Assembly (NCBI RefSeq): GCF_035918095.1
Contig: NZ_CP109137.1
Location: forward strand, 744,001 to 808,000
DNA from: Streptomyces sp. NBC_01750
GTDB lineage: Bacteria; Actinomycetota; Actinomycetes; Streptomycetales; Streptomycetaceae
Direction: 5' to 3'
Length of the DNA: 64,000 bases
Shown here: positions 10,452 to 19,221 of the stretch, in pieces
How the letters are laid out: every line of letters begins with the position of its first letter
Numbering within the stretch: the stretch's first letter is position 1
The notes under the pieces: generated by a model
Seen by the model: the letters and a program-made list of their open reading frames with translations, nothing else
What the model was told of the DNA's origin: nothing
Databases searched by the model: none
Translations under genes and position numbers: made by a program

Positions 10452-13367
10452 TCACCGTCCATGAGGGCCGTCCGGAGTGTCGGCGAGACCCTCTCCGATG
10501 GCTTCCGCCAAGCCCCCCGCATCGGTGCCCACCTTGCGGTAGACGGCGGAGAGCAACCTGGTCACGGCCTGTTCGCCGACGTGAAGTGCGGCCGCCACGT
10601 CGGCCGTGTCGCGTCCCTGGACCGTCAGCACGGCCGCGGTCCGTTCACGGGCGGTGAGAGCGTCGGTCTCGATGACGCGCAGCTGCCGCGGCCGCAACCC
10701 GGCGGCGGCGAGTTCGTCACGCGCCGTATCCGCGAGCCCGTCCGCGCCGCACTGCCCGGCAGCCTCGAGACCGCGGTAGAGGTGCTCGGCGGCTTCCCGC
10801 GGGTGACCGGTGCGGCGCAGGTGCGTGCCGAGGTCGACGAGGGCGTGGGCGAGTTCGTACGCGGCGGGTGAGCGCTCGAGCCGGAACACGGCCTCTTCGA
10901 GGAAGGCGGTGCGCTCGGTGCCGCCGGAGACCTCGGCGGCGACGCGCAGCGCCTGGCCGATCGCCGATGCGGTGGCGAACCGGCGGGCGCGGGCCACGGC
11001 TTCGAGTGCGGTCTCCCGGGCGCGTTCCGGAGCGTCGTGCGCCTCGGCGCGGGCGAGGTGGAGCTGCCAGGGGCACCAGGCGGGGTTGCGCATTCCGCGC
11101 GGGTCGAGCCGTCGGCCGGCCGCGGCCAGTTCCACGGCCGCCTCCTTCGGGCGGCCGCAGGCGAGCAGAAGTTCGCCGTACACGGTCTGGGAGTCGGGGA
11201 AGGTCACGGCCGCGGGGAACGGTTCGCCGAAGCCGTGGTCCTCTGCGACCCGTTCGGCCTCGTCCGTACGTCCCCGGGCGAGCAGGACCTCGACGAGGGT
11301 GCCGAGCGCGTACCACTCGACGGGCGTACGGGGACCGACCCTTTCGGCGAGCCGCAGCCCGGCCCGTACGAAGTCCTCCGCCTCCGCCAGACGTCCGCGC
11401 CGGAAGCGGATGTAGGCCAGGAGGGTGTACGCGAACGAGAGGTGCGCACCGCGCCAGCCCTGGCGTTCGAACTCCGCGGTGCCGGCCGCGAACAGCTCCT
11501 CGGCGCGGCCCGGGCGATCGGCGTAGAGGAACGTGAGGGCGACCAGGACGGGGACTTCGAACCCACGGTCCTCGGCGGCCCAGCCCAGTCCGCCGTCGAG
11601 GGCGCGTTCGGCATGACGCAGGGCGACGGAGGCGGGTTCGGCGCGCAGCATGGCGTCCCAGCCGCGCAGGCCGATGATGTAGCGCTCGGTGAGGTCGCGT
11701 CCGGTGAGCCGGTCAGCGAGGCGGGCCAGCCGCCGGGAGCGGGCGGGCGAGTCGGACTCGTCGGCGCGGAAGGCGTCCCACATGAATTTCTCGGCCCGCA
11801 TACGCAGCCGGGTGCGCGGGTCGGTGGTGAGGCGGGCTTCGCGGGCCAGGGTGTCGCAGGCCTCGCCGAGGCGGTCGCTGTGGGCGAGGACCTGGGAGAG
11901 GCGGTAGACGATGCCCTGGCGCAGGGCGGGGTCGGCGATGGGCTCCTCGAGGGCCGCGCGCAGATGGTTGACGGTGGTGGCGGGTTCGGTGAGCAGGGAG
12001 GCGCAGCCGAGTTCGTACAGGACGGCGGCCCGGTCCTCGAAGGGCGGGGGTTCGCGCAGGGCGCGGGCCAGATGCCGGCACGCGGCATCGGGGGCGCCGG
12101 CGCGCAGGGTCTCGCGGGCGGCCTCGCGCAGATGGTGGACGACCCAGGGGTCACCTTCGGGGTGGGTCTCCATGAGGTGGCGGGCTGCCGCGGTGGAGCC
12201 GAGTCCGGCGTCGACGACGGACCAGGCGGCCTGGCCGTGCAGGGCGACGCGCACGGCATCAGGGATGGCGCGGTAGACGGCGGTGGCGATCAGTGGGTGG
12301 ACGAATTCGAGCGTGTCGGAGCCGGTGAGGATGCGGGCGTCGCGGAGCCGGTCGGCGCCATCGGCGGCCGCTTCGCTGCCGAGGCCCGCGACGGCGGCGG
12401 CGAGTGCGGGCGGGATTTCGGTGCCGAGTACGGCGCCGGCCCAGGCGAGGCGCACGGTGGAGGTACCGAGGCGCTCCAGGCGGGTGACGAGTCCGCTGCC
12501 CTTGACGGCGGCGGCGAGGTCGCGCAGGAGATGGGCGCCGGCCTCGTTGGGTTCGAGTCCCCGGTCGTGGACCTTGGCCGTGAGTTCGACGGCTTCGAAG
12601 GGATTGCCCGCGGTGACGGCCCAGCATTCGCGGCAGAACGCGTCATCGGCGTGAGCGCCGAGCCCCTCGCGCACGAGCCGGCCGACGGCCGGTGCCGTGA
12701 GGGGTTCGAGATCGATGGGACGTTGTCCGGCCCGCCCGGGAAGTCCGCGGAACTGCTGGGCGTGGGCGGGGAGTTCCTCGGGCCGGTAGGCGACGACAAG
12801 CAGCATCGGCAGCTCTTCGGCGCGCGGCGCGAAGGCGGCGAGCCAGCTCAGCGACTCCGGGTCGGCCCAGTGGGCGTCGTCGAGGACGAGTACGAGCGGG
12901 GCGCGCTGGACGGCGAGATGTGTGAGGACCCAGTCGAGGCCGTCGCGCAGACCCTGCGGGTCGGGCGGGGCGCCCGCCTCCGCGGTGCACAGGCCGAGCG
13001 CGGGGCCGACGATGGCGTACCAACTCCCCAGCTGCAGACGGAGTGCTGCCTCGGAGGAGCCGGCGAGCTGCGGCTGGATGAGCTGGCGGGCGACGTGGAA
13101 GGCGACGCGCTGTTCCTGGTCGCCGCCACGCGCGGAGAGCAGGGTGCAGCCCTTCGCGGCGGCGCGGCGGCGGACCTCGGTCAGGAGGGTCGTCTTCCCG
13201 AGGCCCGCGTGGCCCGCGAAGGAGAGAAGTGCGCCGCGCGGGCGCTCGGGAGGTTCCGCGTCGTCCGGGCGGAGGCCGACCAGCTCGCTCAACGCTTCGT
13301 CGACAGCGGACAGTTCGGCTTCGCGCTCGAACAGCCGACGCCTGGTTCTGCCGGCGCGTCGCGTCAT
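10452..13367 (-). CDS. LAL-type transcriptional regulator (AAA ATPase plus LuxR HTH)
   Basis: 971 aa, the usual size for large ATP-binding LuxR regulators. The N-terminal ATPase has a Walker A (GHAGLGKTTLL, about residues 52-62) and a Walker B (LVLVLDDAHWAD). A long helical TPR-like middle follows. The C-terminus, LTARERTAAVLTVQGRDTAD, is a diverged LuxR helix-turn-helix, less canonical than most. Such proteins usually activate sugar-uptake or secondary-metabolite clusters in response to ATP and a ligand. No adjacent cluster names the target here. Confidence 0.88.
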   Translation of the reverse strand: MTRRAGRTRRRLFEREAELSAVDEALSELVGLRPDDAEPPERPRGALLSFAGHAGLGKTTLLTEVRRRAAAKGCTLLSARGGDQEQRVAFHVARQLIQPQLAGSSEAALRLQLGSWYAIVGPALGLCTAEAGAPPDPQGLRDGLDWVLTHLAVQRAPLVLVLDDAHWADPESLSWLAAFAPRAEELPMLLVVAYRPEELPAHAQQFRGLPGRAGQRPIDLEPLTAPAVGRLVREGLGAHADDAFCRECWAVTAGNPFEAVELTAKVHDRGLEPNEAGAHLLRDLAAAVKGSGLVTRLERLGTSTVRLAWAGAVLGTEIPPALAAAVAGLGSEAAADGADRLRDARILTGSDTLEFVHPLIATAVYRAIPDAVRVALHGQAAWSVVDAGLGSTAAARHLMETHPEGDPWVVHHLREAARETLRAGAPDAACRHLARALREPPPFEDRAAVLYELGCASLLTEPATTVNHLRAALEEPIADPALRQGIVYRLSQVLAHSDRLGEACDTLAREARLTTDPRTRLRMRAEKFMWDAFRADESDSPARSRRLARLADRLTGRDLTERYIIGLRGWDAMLRAEPASVALRHAERALDGGLGWAAEDRGFEVPVLVALTFLYADRPGRAEELFAAGTAEFERQGWRGAHLSFAYTLLAYIRFRRGRLAEAEDFVRAGLRLAERVGPRTPVEWYALGTLVEVLLARGRTDEAERVAEDHGFGEPFPAAVTFPDSQTVYGELLLACGRPKEAAVELAAAGRRLDPRGMRNPAWCPWQLHLARAEAHDAPERARETALEAVARARRFATASAIGQALRVAAEVSGGTERTAFLEEAVFRLERSPAAYELAHALVDLGTHLRRTGHPREAAEHLYRGLEAAGQCGADGLADTARDELAAAGLRPRQLRVIETDALTARERTAAVLTVQGRDTADVAAALHVGEQAVTRLLSAVYRKVGTDAGGLAEAIGEGLADTPDGPHGR

Positions 13368-13507
13368 GGTGCACCCCCACGGCCGGGGCGTGCGCCCGGC
13401 ACGGCAAGAGGGCTGCCGGACGTACGTCCTCGAGGCACCTCAGAGTACGCCCGTGAGGGCGTACGCGGACCCGCCTTGCCAAACGCGGTCGGGCGGCCGC
13501 CGGCCCG

Positions 13508-13855
13508 TCAGGCCGAGGTCTGGGTGGGGCCGAGCCCGGGGCCGACAGTACCGTTGATCTTCTCTATGGCCTGCCGGGCATGCTCACCGGGGGTTCGGGA
13601 CGTGAGCGACGAAACCGAGGAGGGCACGCCCTGCTGAGTCCGCTCCGGTGCGGGCCGCGCGTGGGAGGCGGATCGCGTACGCAGCCGATGGCTTGCGGCC
13701 TCGTCGAGAGTCACCGGACGCTGCATCTGCGCGGCCAGCCGGCCGGCCTCCTGTCCCAGTGCCGCAACGTCCTCCCACTGCAGACGGAGCACCAGGCGGA
13801 GTTCGGCCTCACCGTCCGGGAGAGCTTGGAGAGGAGGATTGACGGACTCATTCAT
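13508..13855 (-). CDS. Small conserved hypothetical protein
   Basis: 115 aa from ATG 13855, with GAGGGA 6 to 8 nt upstream. The N-terminal half (ALPDGEAELRLVLRLQWEDVAALGQEAGRLAAQ) is predicted helical; the C-terminus is Ser/Thr-rich and probably disordered. It is oriented like the LAL gene below it and divergent from the membrane-protein gene at 14069. I do not recognise a function. Confidence 0.6.
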   Translation of the reverse strand: MNESVNPPLQALPDGEAELRLVLRLQWEDVAALGQEAGRLAAQMQRPVTLDEAASHRLRTRSASHARPAPERTQQGVPSSVSSLTSRTPGEHARQAIEKINGTVGPGLGPTQTSA

Positions 13856-14068
13856 GGGCTGATCCCTCACAGTCTCGGAACGAATTCCTCGCGGGAAACC
13901 TGCGCACCCCGGGTTCCGGTGTGCGCAGAGAGATACGCGAAACTCCCCTTCCCTGTTCAAAGCCTGGAGGGCATGCGGCGAGCTGCTGCCGCGAAGACAG
14001 CAGCGCCGCTCACGTACGGACAGGTATCTTCGGCTCGCTGGACACCGGACCACGGGGGGAATCGCGGA

Positions 14069-14653
14069 ATGACGAACGATGATGTGCTGGCGGTGTGCCG
14101 CAGCAACTGGGAGTACCGGGGCCTCGACGAGGCCTCCGTACGGGAGTTGCTGGAGGAGCTCTCCAAGGATCTCGCGGACGCCGAAGCGACCGGGCGCACC
14201 CCACAGGACGTCGTCGGCCAGGACATCACGGCGTTCGCCACGTCCTGGGCGCGGGCCCGCCGCCCGCTGCCGTACCGGCTGCTGCGGATGGCCGCGACCG
14301 TGTCCTACGTTCTCGGCGTGGCGCTGCTGTTCGGCCACCTGCTCCGGTGGAGCACGGTGCTGCCCGTACTCCCGAGCCGGATCGGCTTCTACGCCGCCGT
14401 CGCGGCCGTCACCGTCGCCTGGGAACTGCGCCGCGGCAGACTCGGCATACGCAAGGGGTGGGTGCTCGCCTTCGTGGTCGGCCTGCCGGTCCTGGTGATC
14501 ACCAACCGGCTGGCCGGCGACGAGCCCCTGTTCGACCTGCCTCTGTGGGGCACACTTGTGCTGTTACTGCCCGGTCTGCCGTACGCCGTCGTCGACGCCC
14601 GGGCGAAACAGGCGCAGAAAGCGGCCCGGAAGACGGCTCGGACGGTCACATGA
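14069..14653 (+). CDS. Hypothetical membrane protein
   Basis: 194 aa from ATG 14069, preceded by a G-rich ribosome site. The N-terminal about 75 residues are soluble and helical (LDEASVRELLEELSKDLADA). Four hydrophobic segments follow, roughly at residues 75-92, 100-118, 130-146 and 160-178. The end is short and basic (KQAQKAARKTARTVT). No catalytic motif is visible. It is convergent with the DUF397 gene. Confidence 0.7.
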   Translation: MTNDDVLAVCRSNWEYRGLDEASVRELLEELSKDLADAEATGRTPQDVVGQDITAFATSWARARRPLPYRLLRMAATVSYVLGVALLFGHLLRWSTVLPVLPSRIGFYAAVAAVTVAWELRRGRLGIRKGWVLAFVVGLPVLVITNRLAGDEPLFDLPLWGTLVLLLPGLPYAVVDARAKQAQKAARKTARTVT

Positions 14654-14656
14654 CCG

Positions 14657-14899
14657 TCATGTGAGGTCGAACTCCCCCTCGCGGGCGTTGATGACGAAGG
14701 CGCGCCACTCTGCCGGGCTGAAGATCAGGGACGGGCTCTCCGGCCGCCCGCCGTTGCGCATGGCGATGAATCCCTCCACGAAGGCGATCTGGACGTCTCC
14801 CGTTCCCTGGCTGCCCGACTGCCAGTCGGCGTTGCTGAGGTCGAGTTCCGGCTTGTCCCAACCCGAAAAAATCTGCGTGGTGGTCATACTCTCGGCCAC
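14657..14899 (-). CDS. DUF397-family protein
   Basis: 80 aa from GTG 14899, with GGAGGAG 7 nt upstream. It contains the DUF397 signature WQSGSQGTGDVQIAFVEGF, then SPAEWRAFVINAREGEFDL. In Streptomyces these small proteins usually pair with an XRE-type regulator as a possible toxin-antitoxin-like or signalling unit. No XRE partner lies next to this one. Confidence 0.85.
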   Translation of the reverse strand: MAESMTTTQIFSGWDKPELDLSNADWQSGSQGTGDVQIAFVEGFIAMRNGGRPESPSLIFSPAEWRAFVINAREGEFDLT

Positions 14900-15019
14900 G
14901 TCCGTGCTCCTCCCGGTTCGTCGTCCGGGGCTCAGACTAGCGACCGACTCCGGTCACGGACAGGCCACGGAAGAAGGACCGCGGCCTGTCCGATGTGACG
15001 CGCCGCCGCGGGCGGCGGA

Positions 15020-16201
15020 TCATGTCGTGGGCGGTTCGGCCCCGACCAGCCACATGGAGAAGAACTGGGCTCCGCCGCCGTAGGCGTGTCCCAGTGCTTT
15101 GCGGGCTCCCTCGACCTGGTGCTCACCCGCCAGGCCGCGCACCTGGAGGGCGGCTTCGGCGAAACGGATCATGCCGGAGGCCCCGATGGGGTTGGTGGAC
15201 AGCACCCCACCCGACGGATTGACGGGCAGATCGCCGTCGAGTTCGGTGACGCCGGACTCGGTGAGTTTCCAGCCCTCTCCTTCGGCGGCGAAGCCCAGGT
15301 TCTCCAGCCACATCGGCTCGTACCAGGAGAACGGGACGTACATCTCAACGGCGTCGATCTCGCGGCGCGGGTCGGCGATCCCCGCCTGCCGGTAGACATC
15401 GGCCGCGCAGTCCTTGCCGGCCTGCGGCGATACGAAGTCCTTGCCGGCGAACATCGTGGGCTCGCTGCGCATCGCGCCGCCGTGCATCCACGCGGGCGGC
15501 CGCGGTGAACGGGCCGCACCCGCACGGTCGGTGAGGATCATCGCGCACGCGCCGTCGGAGGACGGGCAGGTCTCGGAGTAGCGAATCGGGTCCCAGAGCA
15601 TCGGGGACGCCTGGACCTTCTCCAGGGTGATGTCGTGCTCATGGAGATGGGCGTACGGATTCTTCAAGGCGTTGCGGCGGTCCTTGTACGCGACGAGGGA
15701 GCCGACCGTGTCGGGGGCACCGGTACGGCGCATGTACGCACGTACGTGCGGGGCGAAGAAGCCTCCCGCACCCGCCAGCAGCGGCTGCTGGAACGGGATC
15801 GGCAGGGACAGACCCCACATGGCGTTGGACTCGGACTGCTTCTCGAAGGCGAGGGTGAGCACGGTGCCGTGCACACGGGAGGCCACCAGGTTGGAGGCGA
15901 CGAGCGCGGTGGAGCCGCCGACCGAGCCCGCGGTGTGGACGCGCAGCATCGGCTTGCCGACCGCGCCGAGCGCGTCGGCGAGGTAGAGCTCCGGCATCAT
16001 CAGGCCCTCGAAGAAGTCGGGGGCCTTGCCGATGACGACGGCGTCGATGTCCGCCCAGGTCAGGTGGGCATCGTCCAGGGCCCGCCGGGCCGCTTCGCGT
16101 ACGAGACCGGCGATGGAGACGTCCCGGCGGGCGGCGACGTGCTTGGTCTGGCCGATACCGACGACGGCCACGCACTCTTTGGATGTCGCAGCCTTGCTCA
16201 T
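15020..16201 (-). CDS. Thiolase-fold lipid-transfer protein (Ltp-type), operon gene 4
   Basis: 393 aa. It has a thiolase-like fold with the N-terminal VAVVGIGQTKH and glycine-rich stretches AGSVGGSTALVASN and PSGGVLSTNPIGASG, the latter a thiolase-family substrate loop. Family members with a DUF35 partner act as aldolases or retro-aldolases on acyl-CoA side chains, for example in steroid side-chain degradation. The start overlaps the stop of the upstream thiolase gene as ATGA (16198-16201), so translation is coupled. It is the last gene of a four-gene operon. Confidence 0.88.
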   Translation of the reverse strand: MSKAATSKECVAVVGIGQTKHVAARRDVSIAGLVREAARRALDDAHLTWADIDAVVIGKAPDFFEGLMMPELYLADALGAVGKPMLRVHTAGSVGGSTALVASNLVASRVHGTVLTLAFEKQSESNAMWGLSLPIPFQQPLLAGAGGFFAPHVRAYMRRTGAPDTVGSLVAYKDRRNALKNPYAHLHEHDITLEKVQASPMLWDPIRYSETCPSSDGACAMILTDRAGAARSPRPPAWMHGGAMRSEPTMFAGKDFVSPQAGKDCAADVYRQAGIADPRREIDAVEMYVPFSWYEPMWLENLGFAAEGEGWKLTESGVTELDGDLPVNPSGGVLSTNPIGASGMIRFAEAALQVRGLAGEHQVEGARKALGHAYGGGAQFFSMWLVGAEPPTT

Positions 16202-17250
16202 GACTCTCCCTCGAGTACGGCGACCAGGTTCTGCTGGAGGCAGGGGCCGGAGGTGGCGTGGGCGAGCGCCCGGTCGGACTCGCCGCGGTGGATGCGGGCG
16301 GCGGCCTCGCCGAGGCGGATGAGGCCCGCGGCCATGACCGGGTTGGCGGCGAGCGCTCCGCCGGACGGGTTTACCCTCACGCTGTCGTTGAGCTTGAGGG
16401 TGCGCCGCAGGACGACTTCCTGAGAGCTGAAGGGAGCGTGCAGTTCGGCGGTGTCCACCGGCCGTTCGAAGGCTCCGGCGTGTTCGGCGGCGAGGCGGGT
16501 GGAGGGCGAGTCGGTGAGGTCGCGTACACCGAGACTGTGCGCTTCGATGCGGTGGTCCATCCCGCGGATCCACGCGGGGCGCTCGCACAGCTCGCGGGCC
16601 CGGTCCCCGGACGCGAGGATCACCGCGGCCGCGCCGTCACCGATGGGCGGGCAGTCCCCGGTCCGCAACGGTCGGACGATGTAATCGCCCGACGGAACGG
16701 AACCCTTCAGCTGAGCGTGCGGGTTGTCCGAGGCGTCGGTGCGACTGCGGTCCGCCACGGCGGCCAGCGCCGGCTCGTCGGCCGCGCCCGCGTCGATCAG
16801 CGCCTGTGCCTGGAGTGCCGCGAGCGCGACCGAGTCGGGCCAGAGCGGGGCGACGTAGTACGGGTCGAGCTGGCGGGTCAGTACGTCGCGCACCTCGCCG
16901 GGCGAGGACTTGCCGTACGCGTAGACGAGGGCGGTGTCCGCCTCACCGGTGAGGATCTTCACCCAGGCCTCGTAGAGCGCCCAGGCACCGTCCATCTCCA
17001 CATGGGACTCGGGGATGGGCGGCCAGGCGCCCACGCCGTCGAGGGCCATCGTGAAGGAGAAGGCGCGGCCGGCGAGATAGTCGCTGGAGCCGGAGCAGGT
17101 GAAGCCGATATCGCTGGTCCGCAGTCCGGTCTGCCGCAGCACGTCGTGCAGCACCGGCATCACCATCTCGACCTCGGAGAGCTCGTCGGTGCGCCGCAGG
17201 GTGTCCGTCTGCGCGAAGGCGACGATGGCCACGTCCCTGGCGTATCGCAT
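16198..17250 (-). CDS. Thiolase-fold lipid-transfer protein, operon gene 3
   Basis: 350 aa from ATG 17250. It is a second thiolase-fold protein of the same broad family (start DVAIVAFAQTD; VNPSGGALAANPVMAAG near the C-terminus). It differs from gene 4 in length and sequence, so the pair may form a heteromer. It overlaps the DUF35 gene by one base and the next thiolase gene by ATGA. This tight coupling with the OB-fold gene is typical of Ltp/DUF35 complexes. The substrate is unknown. Confidence 0.86.
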   Translation of the reverse strand: MRYARDVAIVAFAQTDTLRRTDELSEVEMVMPVLHDVLRQTGLRTSDIGFTCSGSSDYLAGRAFSFTMALDGVGAWPPIPESHVEMDGAWALYEAWVKILTGEADTALVYAYGKSSPGEVRDVLTRQLDPYYVAPLWPDSVALAALQAQALIDAGAADEPALAAVADRSRTDASDNPHAQLKGSVPSGDYIVRPLRTGDCPPIGDGAAAVILASGDRARELCERPAWIRGMDHRIEAHSLGVRDLTDSPSTRLAAEHAGAFERPVDTAELHAPFSSQEVVLRRTLKLNDSVRVNPSGGALAANPVMAAGLIRLGEAAARIHRGESDRALAHATSGPCLQQNLVAVLEGES

Positions 17251-18218
17251 CAGAGCAGCTCCTTGTACTGGTCGTAGTCGGCGTCCGGCTCGCCGGTGGG
17301 CCGGTAATGGTCGGGGTGGCGGCTGCTGGACGTCCACACCGGTTCGACGCGCAGGCCCATGCGCACCTGGTCGTACGGGATGCCGCCGATGCGTCCGTGC
17401 AGGGCCAGGTCGGCGCCGTCGAGGGCGATGTGCGCGTAGACGTACGGCACTTCGATGCCGAGATTCGCCGTATGCGCGGCCTTGATGTTGACGATGCAGT
17501 AGGTGGTGACGGTGCCGCGCGGCCCCACCTCGACCTGCTCGCTGGTGGCGACGCCACAGGTGGGGCAGGCGCCGCGGGGCGGGACGTACACCTTCCGGCA
17601 GGACGGGCAGCGCTCGCCGACGGTCTTGCGTCCCGCGAGGGCGTTGATGTAGCCGGACTGCGCGCGGCCCGGCGAGTAGGTGTAGTCCAGCCTGGCGGGA
17701 GTCACGATGCCGGTGACCGCGTCGTCGAACACGCCGCTGTGCCCGGTGACATGAGCGGCCGGCTCGGTGTCGTCCGGCTCGGTGTCGTCCGGCTCGAAGC
17801 AGGCGATGTCGGTGATGGCTCCGGTGCGCTCCTCGGCCCAGCGGATCCGGACGCGCAGTCCGCTGCGTACGTCGTCGGGGCCGGGCGCGTCCAGGACATG
17901 GAGGAGCGCGGTGTCGGCGCCGTCGAGCTTCACCAGCACCCAGGCGAAGGGCGTCGGCAGCGGCTGGCCGCGGCGCGGGCCGGGGTTCCAGGCCCACGTG
18001 GTGACGGTTCCGGTGGCACCGACCTCGACCAGATCGCGGATCTCCTCGGCGGTGGCGGGGTCGTACTCGACGGGTGGTACGAGAACCTTGCCGTCACTGG
18101 TCCGCACGCCCAGTACGGTGCGCTCGCGCAGTCCGGTGAGGAAGGCGCTCTGTACGGGGCCGAGGGAGCGGGTGAACGGGAACTCGACGACCAGCGGTGC
18201 GCTGAGGAGTTCGGGCAT
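17250..18218 (-). CDS. Double DUF35 / OB-fold acyl-CoA-associated protein
   Basis: 322 aa. Two DUF35-like modules appear to be fused. The first (about 1-150) has an OB-fold (GTVTTWAWNPGP) but no zinc-ribbon cysteines. The second (about 160-310) has a rubredoxin-like ribbon CPSCRKVYVPPRGACPTCG and an OB-fold (GTVTTYCIVNIKAAHT). DUF35 proteins are obligate partners of thiolase-fold Ltp enzymes. A short acidic repeat (EPDDTEPDDTEP) links the modules. It lies 16 nt after the enoyl-CoA hydratase gene in the same operon. Confidence 0.87.
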   Translation of the reverse strand: MPELLSAPLVVEFPFTRSLGPVQSAFLTGLRERTVLGVRTSDGKVLVPPVEYDPATAEEIRDLVEVGATGTVTTWAWNPGPRRGQPLPTPFAWVLVKLDGADTALLHVLDAPGPDDVRSGLRVRIRWAEERTGAITDIACFEPDDTEPDDTEPAAHVTGHSGVFDDAVTGIVTPARLDYTYSPGRAQSGYINALAGRKTVGERCPSCRKVYVPPRGACPTCGVATSEQVEVGPRGTVTTYCIVNIKAAHTANLGIEVPYVYAHIALDGADLALHGRIGGIPYDQVRMGLRVEPVWTSSSRHPDHYRPTGEPDADYDQYKELL

Positions 18219-18234
18219 CTGGCATCTCCCTCGG

Positions 18235-19044
18235 TCAGGCGCGCCGGAAGACCGGCGGGCGCTTCTCGGCGAAGGCGCGGGAGCCTTCCTTGGCGTCGGC
18301 GGTGTCGAAAATCGGCCAGCCGCGTTTCAGCTCGGCGGCCAGGCCCTCGGTCTCGGTCAGCTCGGCGGTCTCGTAGACCGATGCCTTCACCGCCTCGACG
18401 GCGAGGGGCCCGCAGGCGTTGATCTGCTCGGCGATGGCGAGGGCCTTCTCCAGTGCGGTGCTGTCGGGGACGACATGGCCGATGAGCCCGATCCCCCGCG
18501 CCTCTTCCGCGCTGTACGGACGGCCGGTGAGCAGCATTTCCAGGGCATGTGTCCGCGGGATCTGACGCTGAAGGCGTACGGTCGAACCGCCGATCGGGAA
18601 GAGGCCCCGCTTGACCTCGAAGAGGCCGAAGGTGGCGCTCTCGCCCGCGACCCGGATGTCGGTGCCCTGGAGGATCTCGGTGCCGCCGGCGACGCAATAC
18701 CCCTCGACGGCGGCGATCACCGGTTTCCGGGGACGGTGGTGGCGCAGCATGGCCTTCCAGTGCAGGTCCGGGTCGGCTTTCATCCGGTCCCGGTAGTGCT
18801 CTCCTTCCATCCCCTTGCCCGCGAGGGCCTTCAGATCCATGCCGGCGCAGAAGGAGCCGCCCGCCCCGGTCAGCACGATGGAGCGGATCGCGTCGTCCTC
18901 GTCCGCCTCCAGCCAGCCGTCGTGCAGTCCGACCAGCATCGGCATCGAGAGCGCGTTCTTCGCCTCGGGCCTGTTCAAGGTGAGCACCAGCGTGGCGCCT
19001 TCGCGCTGCACGGTGAGGTGCTCGGTACCACCACGTTGTCCCAT
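18235..19044 (-). CDS. Enoyl-CoA hydratase/isomerase (crotonase family), operon gene 1
   Basis: 269 aa from ATG 19044, with GGGAGGT upstream. Crotonase motifs are visible: the oxyanion-hole segments GAGGSFCAGMDLKAL and VEGYCVAGGTEIL, and LLTGRPYSAEEARGIGLI. It should hydrate or isomerise an enoyl-CoA in a catabolic pathway. It leads the operon with the DUF35 and two thiolase-fold genes, and is divergent from an acyl-CoA ligase gene. The TCTGAC-N5-GTCAGA operator sits in the shared promoter region. Confidence 0.9.
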   Translation of the reverse strand: MGQRGGTEHLTVQREGATLVLTLNRPEAKNALSMPMLVGLHDGWLEADEDDAIRSIVLTGAGGSFCAGMDLKALAGKGMEGEHYRDRMKADPDLHWKAMLRHHRPRKPVIAAVEGYCVAGGTEILQGTDIRVAGESATFGLFEVKRGLFPIGGSTVRLQRQIPRTHALEMLLTGRPYSAEEARGIGLIGHVVPDSTALEKALAIAEQINACGPLAVEAVKASVYETAELTETEGLAAELKRGWPIFDTADAKEGSRAFAEKRPPVFRRA

Positions 19045-19109
19045 GTGCGGACCTCCCGTCTTGAGACCTAGAACAGGTTGCAGTAGGCCGCGGTCCAGTT
19101 CAATAGTTT

Positions 19110-19126
19110 TCTGACATGCAGTCAGA
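19110..19126. promoter_or_regulatory. Perfect 17-bp operator TCTGAC-N5-GTCAGA (copy 1)
   Basis: TCTGACATGCAGTCAGA, with extended similarity TTT on the left and TTT on the right. It lies between the divergent enoyl-CoA hydratase operon and the acyl-CoA ligase gene at 19222. A near-identical site is at 30076-30092 before the nitronate-monooxygenase gene, which implies one regulator, probably of the TetR type. No regulator gene is present in this district. Confidence 0.75.
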
Positions 19127-19221
19127 TTTCTTCCGCGGCACCCCTTCCCTGTTGTGCGCACCGGCGCTCTAATGACCGCCGGGCCGAAGTTCGCCGGGTT
19201 TCGCCGGGGTCAGGAGGAACG

